This document shows positions 39,485-49,696 of a DNA stretch of 64,000 bases, piece after piece (position 1 is the stretch's first letter; each line of letters begins with the position of its first letter). The position numbers were made by a program, and so were the translations under genes. Source of the stretch: Cytophagales bacterium (GTDB taxonomy: Bacteria > Bacteroidota > Bacteroidia > Cytophagales > 172606-1); assembly GCA_030448185.1 (NCBI GenBank), contig JAUJNL010000010.1:50201-114200 (forward strand), written 5' to 3'. The notes beneath the pieces were generated by a model, which had not been told where the DNA came from, did not search any database, and saw only the letters and a program-made list of their open reading frames with translations.

Positions 39485-39955
39485 ATGAAACACCTGCTGC
39501 GATACTTACCCTCCCTATTATTTGTATTATTGATCACCATAACCGCTTGCGGACAGAACACTATGAAAAATCCGGAAAATCCCGAACAGGCAACCCAATA
39601 CAACAAACTCACTCCTCAGGAGGAACGGGTAATCGTGCACAAAGGAACGGAAGCTCCTTATACGGGCAAATATTATAAACACAAAGAACCCGGAAACTAT
39701 ATCTGCCGGAGATGCAACCAACCGCTGTATCGTTCTAAGGATAAATTCGAATCCAACTGCGGCTGGCCCAGTTTTGATGATGAAATCAAAGGTGCCGTCG
39801 TAAGGGTGCCGGATATCGATGGTATGCGCACCGAGATCATTTGCAGCAATTGCAAGGCTCACTTAGGGCATGTCTTTGAGGGAGAAGGGTTCACTGCCAA
39901 GAATATAAGGCACTGTGTTAATTCCATCTCAATGGAATTTGTGCCGGCTAAATAA
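39485..39955 (+). CDS. msrB: Peptide-methionine (R)-S-oxide reductase, lipoprotein-like
   Basis: The 156-residue MsrB reduces methionine-R-sulfoxide in proteins. Zinc ligands appear as CRRC and CSNC, the active-site Cys is in [11 protein letters not shown], and [14 protein letters not shown] is the substrate loop. The start at 39485 gives a signal peptide with a lipobox (LITITAC), so it is predicted to be a lipoprotein that repairs envelope proteins. The gene is 124 bp downstream of EamA. Confidence 0.9.
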   Translation: MKHLLRYLPSLLFVLLITITACGQNTMKNPENPEQATQYNKLTPQEERVIVHKGTEAPYTGKYYKHKEPGNYICRRCNQPLYRSKDKFESNCGWPSFDDEIKGAVVRVPDIDGMRTEIICSNCKAHLGHVFEGEGFTAKNIRHCVNSISMEFVPAK

Positions 39956-40062
39956 TACGAATTCGATGTTCGTGATTCCCTATTATACAGATGGGTATTG
40001 AGAAGCAAATACGTGCTACTCAATTCATCTTAGTATAAGCATAAACCACAAATTTGTTTATA

Positions 40063-40106
40063 AACAAAAAAGGCGTTTGTCTGCTCCGACTAACGCCTTT
40101 TTTGTT
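40063..40106. terminator. Bidirectional terminator between msrB and the E2 gene
   Basis: AACAAAAAAGGCGTT and its inverse AACGCCTTTTTTGTT (40092-40106) form a 15-bp stem with a 14-base loop, between convergent genes. Confidence 0.85.
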
Positions 40107-40120
40107 GGCAGTTCCACTTC

Positions 40121-41768
40121 TTAAAATACTTTCCGGTTTACATCAAAGTTTTCGAGATAATCGGCTACCCGGCGGACAAACATCCCTCCCAATGCACCAT
40201 CTACTACACGATGATCATAGGAATGCGACAGGAACATCATATGGCGGATACCAATGGTATCCCCAAAGGTGGTTTCGATAACGGCTGGCTTCTTCTGAAT
40301 GGCTCCAAAGGCCATAATACCTACCTGCGGTTGCAAAATGATGGGTGTTCCCATGACATTGCCAAAAGAGCCCACATTCGAAACGGTAAAAGTTCCCTCG
40401 GTTACATCATCCGGAGAAAGCTTGTTTTCGCGGGCCCGGCGGGCCAGATCATTTACCTTTTTAGTGAGTCCGACCATATTGAGTTGATCCGCATTCTTAA
40501 TTACGGGTACAATCAGATTACCGGTGGGCAACGCTACGGCCATTCCGATATTAATATCCCTTTTTACAAAGATCTTATCGCCGTCCACGGATACGTTGAT
40601 CATCGGATAATCCTTGATCGCCTTGGTCACCGCCTCAATGAAAATCGGCGTGAAGGTAATAACGTCTCCTTCGCGGTTTTTAAAATCATTTTTTACCCGG
40701 TTGCGCCAGTACACAATATTGGTTACATCAGCTTCTACGAAGGAGGTTACGTGCGGGGAGATCCGCTTGGAATCCACCATTCGCTGGGCGATCATTTTAC
40801 GCATCCGGTCCATTTCAATAATCTCCCCGCGGCCGCTGAACGAAACGGCCGGAGCAGATACCGGCTGTACCGGCACCGGAGGCGTATAATTAGGCTGAGC
40901 GGATTCTACGGGTACTGGCTCGGGCCGGACAACGGGAGGGGGTACGGGTTGGGAAGCCGGGGGTTGGGGCACTGGCGGCTGTTGATTGACTGGTCGTGAT
41001 TCCTGACGTACAGGTTCCGGCCGGTGGGGGGGTGGCTGTACCGGAGCATATTGGGTTAGACTGGTAAGTCGGTTCGGGAACGGCAGACACGGGTTGTGTT
41101 ACCGAGGTTTGGCCATTGGAGAGACTTGCCTCTGCTACCGGTTGATGAGTAAATGAAGCGGAGTGTTTTTCGGCAACCGGCTGACGGTAGTTAGTTGCTT
41201 CCGTAACTGGTTCGGGGTTTTAGCCCGGCGGGGCGTACCTTTTCCTGCGGTGGCGCTACCGGTTGGTTTCGGTGCGCTACGTAGGCCAGAATGTCTTTTT
41301 GGTCACCCGGTTGTCACCTCCGGTTCCGGCATATATTCCAGTTCCTGCATGGTAATCCCTTCTTCCCGCGCAATGGTCAGGACGGTAGGGAATAAACCGG
41401 CCGGAAGCAGGTTGGCTTAACCGTTCTACTCCATGATTTTTTATTGCCGACCTGGCTTTCCAATACCTGGGCGTGTTTTTGCAACTGAAACCGGGCAGGC
41501 GGTTCAGGCGTAGTATTGACCAAAGCATCCTGACCGGTAGCAATCAGGGCAATGGGTTTGCCTACTTCAACTACCTGACCGGTTTGAGCCAATATTTTTA
41601 AGTACCCTGCATGCGTAGTTGTACCTCCGTATCCACTTTATCAGTAGCTACTTCCAGCACTGATTCATCTTGCTCAATGGAATCACCTTCTTTCTTCAAC
41701 CAGTTCAGAATCGTTCCTTCCATGATACTTTCGCCCATTTTGGGCATAACCATTTCAATCAGTGCCAT
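40121..41768 (-). CDS. 2-oxoacid dehydrogenase E2 (dihydrolipoamide acyltransferase), frameshifted
   Basis: E2 forms the core of the pyruvate, 2-oxoglutarate or branched-chain 2-oxoacid dehydrogenase complex. The start at 41768 ([19 protein letters not shown]) begins the lipoyl domain, with the lipoylated Lys in [12 protein letters not shown] peripheral subunit-binding domain ([13 protein letters not shown]) and a Pro/Val/Gln-rich linker follow. The catalytic domain from 40850 is one frame: [19 protein letters not shown]...[13 protein letters not shown]...[15 protein letters not shown] (His and Asp of the active site). The N-terminal half has shifts near 41600, 41395, 41320, 41090 and 40980. 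No E1 or E3 gene is nearby. Confidence 0.85.
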
Positions 41769-41964
41769 CCGTTGTATTTGGTTTATAGGTTTGAGTAAAG
41801 GCTAGGCCGGCGAAAATTTGCTTAATCCAACCCTCTACGGGCAAAAATACCATTTTTTAGTAATTGACAAGCCGAAAGAAGCGGCAGTGGCAGGATAAGT
41901 GGCAGTAGCGGCGGCAGCAGCAGTTTTTCTCGTTTCTCTCGAAAGAGGGGTAGTTAAAGCATAT

Positions 41965-42015
41965 TACTGCTACTGCTACTGCTACTGCTACTGCTACTGC
42001 TACTGCTACTGCTAC
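41965..42015. repeat. Hexanucleotide microsatellite (TACTGC), 8.5 copies
   Basis: TACTGC is repeated perfectly from 41965 and merges with the stop codon of cinA at 42014-42012. Read on the minus strand in another frame it would encode Ala-Val repeats. The segment 41769-41964 has no gene. Confidence 0.9.
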
Positions 42016-43287
42016 CTCACCCCTATCCCTTTCTGCAAATGCTGCCGGATCAGATTGAGTGCACCAATGGGAGGGTAAATTTAATATTGACATCACGGTC
42101 CCGGAACAATTGCAGTTTTTTGGTGACGGTTTGTGTACCGTCGGCAAGGGCAATCCAGACGGTACCTACTGTTTTTTCCGGCGTTCCTCCATCAGGCCCG
42201 GCAATGCCCGTAGTAGCGACCCCAATACTAGTCCCGACGGATATCAACCTGTTCGGCCATTTCCCGAACCGTTTCCTCACTTACGGCCCCGTGCTTTTCG
42301 ATGGTTTCCCCGGTTTACACCCAGCTGATTTACTTTGACTTCGTTGGCATAGGCCACAATTCCACCCATAAAGTAGGCAGAGCTTCCCGGCACACGGGTA
42401 ATGGTATGCGTAATAAACCCGCCGGTGCAGCTTTTCCGGCCACCGCCAGCGTCAGACTCCGCTCCTGGAGCATTTTACCCACGGCCTCTTCGATCTCTTC
42501 CTCATTATAGCCATAAATGTTTTCCGGAATCCAGTTTCTGTAGCTGCGTAATCTGAGCTTTTACTTCCTGCTCCAGGGTAAGCAGGTTCTCACCGGTAGC
42601 CGTTAATCGCAGTTTCACTTGTCCCAGGCTGGGCAGGGTAGGCCAGCCGGATATGAGCTGGTAGATTGTCCTCCCACTGCTCAATTTTAGTAGCCAGAAA
42701 AGACTCACCGATTCCTACCGTCCGGACCAGCTTGTGATAAATGATCGGGGTGCTGAAGTGCTGCCGCAGTTTGGGGAATCATGGCGTTTTCCATCAGCCA
42801 TTTCATCTCGTGAGGTACGCCGGGCATGGAAATGTATACTTTTCCGTCCTGCTCAAACCACATTCCCGGGGGCAGTACCTCACCTTATTGGAGATAAAAG
42901 GTCGCATTAGCCAGCAGGGGATGCCTGAAGCCGGTTCAGCTCGGTCAGCGGTACACCGCGGCGGACAAAGAAATCGGAGACATCCCGCAGGGCGTCTTCA
43001 TTAATGACCAGTTCTGCATTAAAATAATGGGCCAGGGTCTTTTTGGTAATATCATCTTTGGTGGGCCCGAGGCCGCCCGTCATCAGAATGATATGGGCCC
43101 GGCTTCCGGCTTCGTGGAGGATCTCCAGTATGCGGTCTTCGCGGTCTCCTACGGATGATTTGCGAATTGTTTTTACACCAATCTTATCGAGTTCGGCACT
43201 GATCCACTGCGTATTAGTGTCCGTTATCTGACCATACAATATTTCATCGCCGATGGTAATTACTTCAGCATAAATTTCTCGGATCAT
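42012..43287 (-). CDS. cinA: CinA-like NMN deamidase / competence-damage inducible protein, frameshifted
   Basis: CinA has an N-terminal molybdopterin-binding-like (COG1058) domain and a C-terminal NMN amidohydrolase domain. The start at 43287 reads [20 protein letters not shown], followed by [16 protein letters not shown] and [16 protein letters not shown]. The C-terminal part reads [22 protein letters not shown] and, after a final shift near 42050, ends [15 protein letters not shown] at 42012. Other shifts occur near 42920, 42870, 42760, 42520 and 42280. Most of the roughly 420 residues can be followed. Confidence 0.85.
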
Positions 43288-43627
43288 TATTATCAGGGTT
43301 GAAGGTTCGATTTTAACAGGCAGTTTGACTTTAACAGATCATTCCAGCGGTTATTTGGTTTAAAAATGGAATAATTTAAATGTAAGTTTTTTCAATAAAA
43401 TTGACTTTTTAACAACAAAATCCTGGTCTAGCCTGACCGTTGTTACATGGGCCCAGTGTTTGCTTCGTTTACCTGTAACTAAAGAATACACTAATCTAAA
43501 AAAAGCCTAAAACAGCATTTTATACAATATTTAAACAATACGCTTCCTCCTTTAGCAAGTTACCAACGCTACCTTTTATAAATAAAAACATACTGAAAAT
43601 AAAGGAAAGTTAAGGAATTAATTAATC

Positions 43628-43658
43628 GTTTTAACTCTGTAATAAAATACTATATTTG
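43628..43658 (+). promoter_or_regulatory. Candidate Bacteroidota promoter upstream of DUF4468 gene
   Basis: TATATTTG at 43651-43658 fits the -7 consensus TAnnTTTG, with a weak TTTT-like -33 element about 18 bp upstream. It would give a 5' leader of about 240 bases before 43909. The AT-rich gap 43288-43908 holds no gene. Confidence 0.4.
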
Positions 43659-43908
43659 TTATAAATTTGAACCATAATAAGCCGTAACTAAACTTGCCTT
43701 CTAATACCGGTATCGAACCCATCACTGGCAGGTTTGTGTATAGTTTCACCAAGGACAGAAGGAGTAAGTAACAAGCGGTTTTAGTAATGGCACTTGAAGC
43801 ATTGCGGATATAAGCCGCTTTATGCCGGAAAGGTTGCCAGTTTCGGGGTTATTGAAGTAATAGTACCAGATTCATTATACGCATTAGCAACCTTGTAAAT
43901 CAACCAAG

Positions 43909-44520
43909 ATGAAACAATTGTTTACCGCCTTTCTTTTTAGTTTGCTCTTTCTGACTGCTACCTATGGTCAGCAAAAGGGGACGGAAAACAATCAGGAACC
44001 CTTCCGAAAGTTTGTAATTCGTGACTCCATTGCCATGTCGGGGGTTCCCCGCGATGAACTATACAGCCGATCCTGGCGCTGGTTTGAGGAGGTTGCCAAA
44101 ACGAATCCTTCGCTACTCAAAGAGGCTAATAAACGCTGGGGCCGTTTTACGGGGACTCCGTATTTTACATTTATCAGTAAACTGAACGGTGGCAGCGATT
44201 ACGTAAAGGGCAAAATTTATTATTCCATGCGGGTTTACGTGGAGAATGAGTATTATATCTGTGAGTTCACGGATTTTACGCATCTGGCCCGCATCTCCTT
44301 CAATACCATCACTACCCATTCCGACTACCCTTATAGAGTAGTAGTCAATAAAGAATGGCACGATCTGGTCTGGCGGGAAATGAAGGAACAAAGCCAGAAG
44401 GAGGCTGCTGCCTGGTTTACTAGCCTGAAAGGAGCCATGGAAAAGGAAACCGAAAAATTTGGTTACTATAAGCAACTCTGGGAACGTGACCCGGCCAATG
44501 CCAAACTGGACCTGAATTAA
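43909..44520 (+). CDS. Secreted DUF4468-like protein
   Basis: A 203-residue protein with a signal peptide (MKQLFTAFLFSLLFLTATYG, cut near QQK) and a region resembling DUF4468: VPRDELYSRSWRWFEEVAK, then GKIYYSMRVYVENEYYICEFTDF, the two strands that define this TBP-like fold. The C-terminal third is charged and helical. Function unknown; such proteins are periplasmic or surface-associated in Bacteroidota. Frame intact. Confidence 0.7.
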   Translation: MKQLFTAFLFSLLFLTATYGQQKGTENNQEPFRKFVIRDSIAMSGVPRDELYSRSWRWFEEVAKTNPSLLKEANKRWGRFTGTPYFTFISKLNGGSDYVKGKIYYSMRVYVENEYYICEFTDFTHLARISFNTITTHSDYPYRVVVNKEWHDLVWREMKEQSQKEAAAWFTSLKGAMEKETEKFGYYKQLWERDPANAKLDLN

Positions 44521-44521
44521 T

Positions 44522-44579
44522 TAAGCTTTCCCGGTTGAGCAAGGGCAGTTAACGATCCTTGCCCAACCGGGAAAGCTTA
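44522..44579. terminator. Long hairpin between convergent genes
   Basis: Arms 44522-44544 and 44557-44579 (TAAGCTTTCCCGGTTGAGCA... and inverse) pair over 23 positions with one G-U equivalent and a 12-base loop. There is no U-tract on either side, so termination is likely but not certain. It sits right after the DUF4468 stop. Confidence 0.6.
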
Positions 44580-44625
44580 CTCCAATTAGGTTCACCCAAT
44601 GGCGATTGATGACTTAGAGTGATCC

Positions 44626-45330
44626 CTAAAAACCATCGGCCTTTTTATTCTCTTCGTGGCTACGTTGATTCTCTTTTTCCTGCAAATGATTACTGGCTTC
44701 TACAGCCTCAATGTATACTTCCAGATTAAAGGGCTCACGATTAATAATCGAACTAATCTCGGGTAATTCTGCAAAATATTCCTGTAACTCCTGGAGCCTT
44801 TTCTTTTTAGAAGTATTGGGATTGAAAATCTTCAATCCTCCCTCAGATTGCCCCGTTATAGGGATTGCTGGCATATGCACAGCCTCAGTAACGACACTGG
44901 TCACGGCACCCGCCACCGCTCCTCCAATCATTCCGCCCGTTGCAGCACCAATGGCTACTGCGGCATTAACCGGATTTTCCATCTTAATCATCTCATTCAC
45001 TATCGTCTCATCACACAGGTATAAGTTAAGATGCCCCGTAATCCGCCGAAGCAGAAAGGCAGAAACTCCATTAATACTCCGGGATTCAAATACGTCCTTA
45101 CCATTGCAGAAGCCCTTAAGCTGCCCTGGACCATACCGCGCAAATTTGCCTTTCTCTTTGGCGACTACTTCCCGGTTATTAACATGAAGCTTAGAAGAAT
45201 ATTTTACTTCCGTACGAATCGTATCGCCATCAAGGGTGATAATATAAGTGTCCGATATTTGGCAATGTCCTTGGAAAGCAGGGAGAAGAATTAGAATCAG
45301 ACCGTGAAACAGCGTAAAGAGTAATTTCAT
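44626..45330 (-). CDS. Secreted hypothetical protein with glycine-rich membrane segment
   Basis: A 234-residue protein with a signal peptide (MKLLFTLFHGLILILLPAF), a beta-rich N-terminal part (TYIITLDGDTIRTEVKYSSK), a glycine-zipper helix (AAVAIGAATGGMIGGAVAGAV, about residues 122-143) and a charged C-terminal coil (EASNHLQEKENQRSHEEN). I do not recognise a family. The zipper suggests insertion or oligomerisation in a membrane. Frame intact. Confidence 0.6.
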   Translation of the reverse strand: MKLLFTLFHGLILILLPAFQGHCQISDTYIITLDGDTIRTEVKYSSKLHVNNREVVAKEKGKFARYGPGQLKGFCNGKDVFESRSINGVSAFLLRRITGHLNLYLCDETIVNEMIKMENPVNAAVAIGAATGGMIGGAVAGAVTSVVTEAVHMPAIPITGQSEGGLKIFNPNTSKKKRLQELQEYFAELPEISSIINREPFNLEVYIEAVEASNHLQEKENQRSHEENKKADGF

Positions 45331-45434
45331 TCGGGAAATTTTAAAAAGTGTTGCTCAGAATTAAATATAATAAAAACAAGTACTTCTCCTTTAGCCAAAT
45401 GGAGAAATGAAAAATTTGGGGATAAATTAAGCAC

Positions 45435-46170
45435 TTAACTGGTTACCGTTGCCCCTGCCTGCTGGAACAGGTGCTCTACTTCCAACACTCGGCTCTTTCT
45501 CACCCAGATCGTCATCCGGCATTGATCGGTAAAGTCCTGACTGGTGACTTCCAATTCGTAATCCTTTATAATCTTCATGACAGCATTTATGTGTTCATAG
45601 CCAAATAAGAGTTGCAAAGACAGTTTTACCACTTGCTGTATGATGGTTGCAGTATCCAGGGCGGAGGCAGCGGCAGCCCGGTAAGCCTGCACCAAGCCGC
45701 CCAGGCCCAGTTTGGTCCCGCCAAAATACCGCACTACTACTACCAGCACGTTAGCTAGTTGCCGGGAGCGGATCTGTCCGAGTATGGGGTCTCCGGCCGA
45801 GTGGGTAGGCTCTCCGCCGTCATTGGTGCGGTAATGCGCTCCATCGGGCCCCAGTATAAAGGCATAGCAGTGGTGCCGGGCATCAAAATAGTCTTTCCTC
45901 GGAGCGGATCTGGCGGTTTTTGTGGTCTTCGGCCGCTGGGGTAGGCTCTCCGCTGTCATTGGTGCGGTAATTCGATCAATCGGGGCCCTTTATAAACGAA
46001 TAGGAGTGGTGCCGGGCATCAAAATAGTCTTTCCTCAACCGTTCCAGTACTTCCTTTACCTCCGCTTCAGTGCTGACCGGGAAGGCAAAAGCCAAAAATT
46101 TACTCCCCTTCTCCTTATATAAACCTTCAGCGGGGCCGGCAATGGTTACATACGTATCCTGCTCAGCCAT
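45435..46170 (-). CDS. yigZ: YigZ/IMPACT-family protein with internal duplication
   Basis: The N-terminus (MAEQDTYVTIAGPAEGLYK, KGSKFLAFAFPV) and the C-terminal part (GEPTHSAGDPILGQIRSRQL, VVVVRYFGGTKLGLGGLVQA, YRAAAASAL, DUF1949-like end) are those of YigZ. Between them the block DYFDARHHxYxFIxGPD...YRTNDxGEP occurs twice, at 45800-45900 and 45937-46036, offset by 136-137 bases and about 85 percent identical. The offset is not a multiple of three, so the frame breaks. It is co-transcribed with the TPR gene, whose stop overlaps the yigZ start by 8 bp. Confidence 0.8.
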
Positions 46171-47284
46171 TTTTCAAATAGTTCTTTGCTTCCCGGATGA
46201 TGCTTTCGTATTCGGCAATATCCAGCGCTTTTTTGTAGTACGCTTTGGCTAACTCCTTTTTTCCCTCTTTAGCCGCGAGTCGGCCCAGCCCCGCGTAGGC
46301 CATCGCGTAATAATCGGAAGTGTAACGACGCTCAATGGCTTTTAATCCAATCGCTTTCTCATAATACCCGCGGGCAGTTTCAGCGTTCCCATCCTTCTTT
46401 TCGGCGATAATCCCTTTAAACACCAACCCGGAGCTCTGAAAAATCTTATCCGGATACAGAAGAAGCTTCCCAATTACTGGATTTGCTTCATCAAACCGGC
46501 CGTTGAGGACGAGTAGTTCGGCGTGCCGGAGCGCGTAAAAAAGGTTATTGGGGAATTGCCCGGTCAGTGCAGCCGCACAGTTAAGGGCTTTGGCAAATTG
46601 CATCTCGTGCTTTACGTAGATATGCATCAGATAATAAAGCGCCTCCGTTTTAGTGAACATTCCCAGCTGACTTGCTTTGCTCAGTTGCCCGATTCCTAAA
46701 GCTTTATCGCCATTGGAAAAGAAAAGCATCAGTGGCTTCACCATGGGGTGGTTTTCGGGATACTGTACTACATAATAGTTATATAAGCCCGTTGACATCA
46801 GAAAATCCGGATATACTTCCTTCAGCTTCATCCCCTGCTTCAGGTAGTCGTACGTTTTGCGGGCCTCCAACATGGCTTCCATATAGTGGCCTTCCTCGGA
46901 TACCTGCATGGCGAGGTAACTATGTGCAGCCAGGGCAAAGAAAATACCCTCCGGGTCCGCTTCATTCTTGTCCAGCAGGGTCTTGGCCAGGGCCAGTGTC
47001 TGCTTCAGCTGACGCAGGTATTCCTGGTAAACGGGTTTGTCGGAACGCAGCGGTGTGCCCTGCCAGTAGAGCTTCAGCGAGACCAGCATGGGCGCCACCG
47101 GATGCTTCGGGTAACGGTCGCGGATAGTCTTGATAATGGGGTCAGCGGCGGCAAATTCGAAGTTATAAATTTTATCAATGCACTGCCGTACCAGTTGCTG
47201 GGCCGGCTCGTCGCGGAGCAATTGGGCCTTTGCTCCGGAGACCAGGACGAACCACAATAACAGTAAGATTTTGTATTTAAGCAT
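46163..47284 (-). CDS. Secreted TPR-type protein
   Basis: A 373-residue protein with a signal peptide (MLKYKILLLLWFVLVSGAKA) and helical repeats along its length (CIDKIYNFEFAAADPIIKTI, ALAAHSYLAMQVSEEGHY, AMAYAGLGRLAAKEGKKELAKAYYKKAL). The last repeat is a clear TPR motif. It overlaps yigZ by 8 bp and is upstream in the same operon. The function is unknown; tetratricopeptide proteins commonly scaffold complexes. Frame intact. Confidence 0.75.
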   Translation of the reverse strand: MLKYKILLLLWFVLVSGAKAQLLRDEPAQQLVRQCIDKIYNFEFAAADPIIKTIRDRYPKHPVAPMLVSLKLYWQGTPLRSDKPVYQEYLRQLKQTLALAKTLLDKNEADPEGIFFALAAHSYLAMQVSEEGHYMEAMLEARKTYDYLKQGMKLKEVYPDFLMSTGLYNYYVVQYPENHPMVKPLMLFFSNGDKALGIGQLSKASQLGMFTKTEALYYLMHIYVKHEMQFAKALNCAAALTGQFPNNLFYALRHAELLVLNGRFDEANPVIGKLLLYPDKIFQSSGLVFKGIIAEKKDGNAETARGYYEKAIGLKAIERRYTSDYYAMAYAGLGRLAAKEGKKELAKAYYKKALDIAEYESIIREAKNYLKNG

Positions 47285-47548
47285 TCCTCTTTATGAGAGC
47301 CGAAGTTACGATTCCGGATATAAATGAGAAAATAGGGTTTTGCCTGATCGTGGTAACGCTACAATTTAGAAATAAAGGGCAACGTTATGTTGTAAGGAAA
47401 TCGGCAACAAAACAGCATGAAATCCAGGAAGCAAGTAATCCGAATTGAAACCCCTTTCGTAGCTTTGTTTATTAAATTGTGAATCAGATCTGAAATTCCG
47501 GTATGGGATTTGACGAAAACAATCAAGATATTACTCTTGCCTGCCTGA

Positions 47549-48346
47549 ATGAAAAAAATCATTGTACTGCTGCTGACTGCCCTTTGCGGCTTTGGATTTA
47601 CCTTGCATTTTCAGGAATCCTTTGAACCGATTACCAATCATAGTTTTTCCAAAGGCGAAGTGCTGGAATATCGAGTACACTACGGCTTTCTGAATGCCGG
47701 GGAAGGAATCGTAGAGGTAAGCCCCAATATTTTTAAGGTGAATAACCGGCCCTGCTATAAAATCAACGTTTCCGGCAAGTCCGTTGGCCCCTTTGATCTT
47801 ATGCTCCGCATCCGTGATACCTGGCGGACGTACGTGGATACTTCCACCATGAACCCCCAGCGGTTTTACGTCAACATTCAGGAGGGACGCTACCGCAAAG
47901 AGGAAAATGTGTATTTCAACTACGACACCAAAAAAATCCGTTCGGAAGAAGTCAACCACGAAACCAAGGAGTTTGATCTGCCACGTAATGTACAGGACTT
48001 AATCAGCGGATACTATTACCTGCGTAACGTCAATTTTGACCGGCTGGCCAATGGAGACCTGATTCTGGTGAAAGCTTTTTTTGACGACGGCTTTTATGAT
48101 TTCAAAGTTCGCTACCGTGGCAGAGGTGAAGCCAATACCAAGTGGGGAAAAGTCCGCTGCATCAAACTAACGCCAGTCATGCCCGATAATAAGCTTTTCA
48201 ATGGCGAAAACTCGATCCGGGTCTGGATTACCGATGATAAAAACCGGATCCCCGTGAAGGTGGAAGCCGATATGTTTGTGGGAGCGGTAGAGCTGGACCT
48301 GAAACGGTTCAAGAATCTGCGTCACCCCACCATACTTAATGACTGA
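47549..48346 (+). CDS. Secreted DUF3108 domain protein
   Basis: A 265-residue protein with signal peptide (MKKIIVLLLTALCGFGFTL) followed by the DUF3108 pattern: FSKGEVLEYRVHYGFLNAGE, CYKINVSGKSVGPFDLML, IRDTWRTYVDTSTMNPQRF and VRVWITDDKNRIPVKVEADM-like end (here IRVWITDD). The domain is a periplasmic beta-rich fold of unknown role. It precedes a TlpA gene by 80 bp. Confidence 0.8.
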   Translation: MKKIIVLLLTALCGFGFTLHFQESFEPITNHSFSKGEVLEYRVHYGFLNAGEGIVEVSPNIFKVNNRPCYKINVSGKSVGPFDLMLRIRDTWRTYVDTSTMNPQRFYVNIQEGRYRKEENVYFNYDTKKIRSEEVNHETKEFDLPRNVQDLISGYYYLRNVNFDRLANGDLILVKAFFDDGFYDFKVRYRGRGEANTKWGKVRCIKLTPVMPDNKLFNGENSIRVWITDDKNRIPVKVEADMFVGAVELDLKRFKNLRHPTILND

Positions 48347-48427
48347 GTTGTCTAATACCGGCTGGCACCCGGTTAGCGCCCCTTAATATCCTTTTAATGT
48401 TAAATTTTTATTAAATAATCCGAAACA

Positions 48428-48949
48428 ATGCATAATCTGATCAAGCTTTCCGGCATATTGGCCCTGATGCTGCTCATGGCCGCCTTTACCTTTATCAAGC
48501 CTCCTTCGTTGCCGGCCGGGGCTCCTGAGGTAGGCCAGCAGGCTCCCGAAATCGCCCTCCCAGGTCCCGATGGAAAAGTAATCAAACTCTCTTCTTTGAA
48601 AGGAAAAGTGGTATTAATCGATTTCTGGGCATCCTGGTGCGGCCCCTGCCGCAAGCAGAATCCGTACGTGGTGGAAATGTACCAGGCTTATAAAGACAAA
48701 GGATTTACTATTTACAGCGTTTCACTGGACCAGAATAAGAATAGTTGGACCAAAGCCATTCAAAAAGACGGATTGGAGTGGGAAAATCACGTATCCGATC
48801 TGAAGTTCTGGAACAACAAAGCAGCCGCTGATTACGGCGTAGATGCCATTCCGGCCACTTTTCTGATTGACCGTAATGGAATGGTTATTGCCAAGAACCT
48901 GCACGGCGGGGAGCTCGATAAGCAGATCAAGAAGGCCCTGAAGAAGTAA
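48428..48949 (+). CDS. TlpA-family thiol:disulfide oxidoreductase
   Basis: A 173-residue thioredoxin-fold protein with an N-terminal anchor (MHNLIKLSGILALMLLMAAF), the redox motif WASWCGPCRKQNP and the cis-Pro region DAIPATFLIDRNG. It acts in the periplasm, typically for cytochrome c or thiol maintenance. It is followed 125 bp later by the response regulator gene. Frame intact. Confidence 0.85.
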   Translation: MHNLIKLSGILALMLLMAAFTFIKPPSLPAGAPEVGQQAPEIALPGPDGKVIKLSSLKGKVVLIDFWASWCGPCRKQNPYVVEMYQAYKDKGFTIYSVSLDQNKNSWTKAIQKDGLEWENHVSDLKFWNNKAAADYGVDAIPATFLIDRNGMVIAKNLHGGELDKQIKKALKK

Positions 48950-49074
48950 AATATTTTTCTGTATAAATATTTGTCCGGCGGACAGGGAGCCTGAGCGTGG
49001 CTTCTGTCCGCTCTTTTATTTGTAGGGATATCCTTTTAAATTGCATCGGTACCGAATGGATAGCTGTACAACTT

Positions 49075-49683
49075 ATGAACCACCCACCTTATAAAGTACT
49101 GGTTGTAGACGATGAAGCCGACATCGCCGAAATGCTTCAGTACAATTTAACCAAAGAAGGATACGAAGTACGCACGGCGCCTGAAGGCAAGAAAGCCATT
49201 GAAATAGCCAAGGAATTCCTGCCGCACCTCATTCTGATGGACATTATGATGCCCGTGATGGATGGAGTAGAAGCCGGCAGGCGCATGCGCGAAACCCCTG
49301 AACTGGCCAATGCCTACATTATTTTCCTCACCGCCCGGTCCGAGGAATATTCCGAAGTGGCAGCCTTCGATATCGGAGCGGATGACTACATCACCAAGCC
49401 GATCAAGCCTCGGGCCCTGATGAGCCGCATTGCGGCCCTGTTCCGGCGCGAATCCAAAAAGGTAAAACAGGAGGATAAAGTGGCCGTGGGTGAGCTTACC
49501 ATTGACCGGAAAAGCTATACGGTGATTAACAGTGGCGTGCCGGTCACGCTGCCCAAGAAAGAGTTTGAACTGCTCTTCTTTCTGGCCCAGAACCCGAATA
49601 AAGTATTCAGCCGCGACGATTTATTGCAAAACATCTGGGGTTCTGATGTATATGTACTGGCCCGTACGGTCGATGTACATTAG
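49075..49683 (+). CDS. PhoB/OmpR-type response regulator, C-terminally truncated
   Basis: The receiver domain is complete (VLVVDDEADIAEMLQ, phospho-acceptor Asp in LILMDIMMPVMDG, Thr in FLTARS, Lys in ITKPIKP). The winged-helix domain runs through KSYTVINSGVPVTLPKKEFELL and FSRDDLLQNIWG, then VLARTVDVH and a stop. About 25 residues of the recognition wing (usually IRKLREK... to the end) are missing, and the next bases are an ATCGAA-type repeat leading into the histidine kinase. The start at 49075 (MNHPPYKVLVVDD) is chosen as the first Met before the receiver fold. It pairs with the kinase downstream. Confidence 0.8.
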   Translation: MNHPPYKVLVVDDEADIAEMLQYNLTKEGYEVRTAPEGKKAIEIAKEFLPHLILMDIMMPVMDGVEAGRRMRETPELANAYIIFLTARSEEYSEVAAFDIGADDYITKPIKPRALMSRIAALFRRESKKVKQEDKVAVGELTIDRKSYTVINSGVPVTLPKKEFELLFFLAQNPNKVFSRDDLLQNIWGSDVYVLARTVDVH

Positions 49684-49696
49684 CCGGTTTCCCATT

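Noticed and set aside
41965..42015. CRISPR-like tandem array
   Set aside because: The unit is only 6 bases with no spacers; it is a microsatellite.
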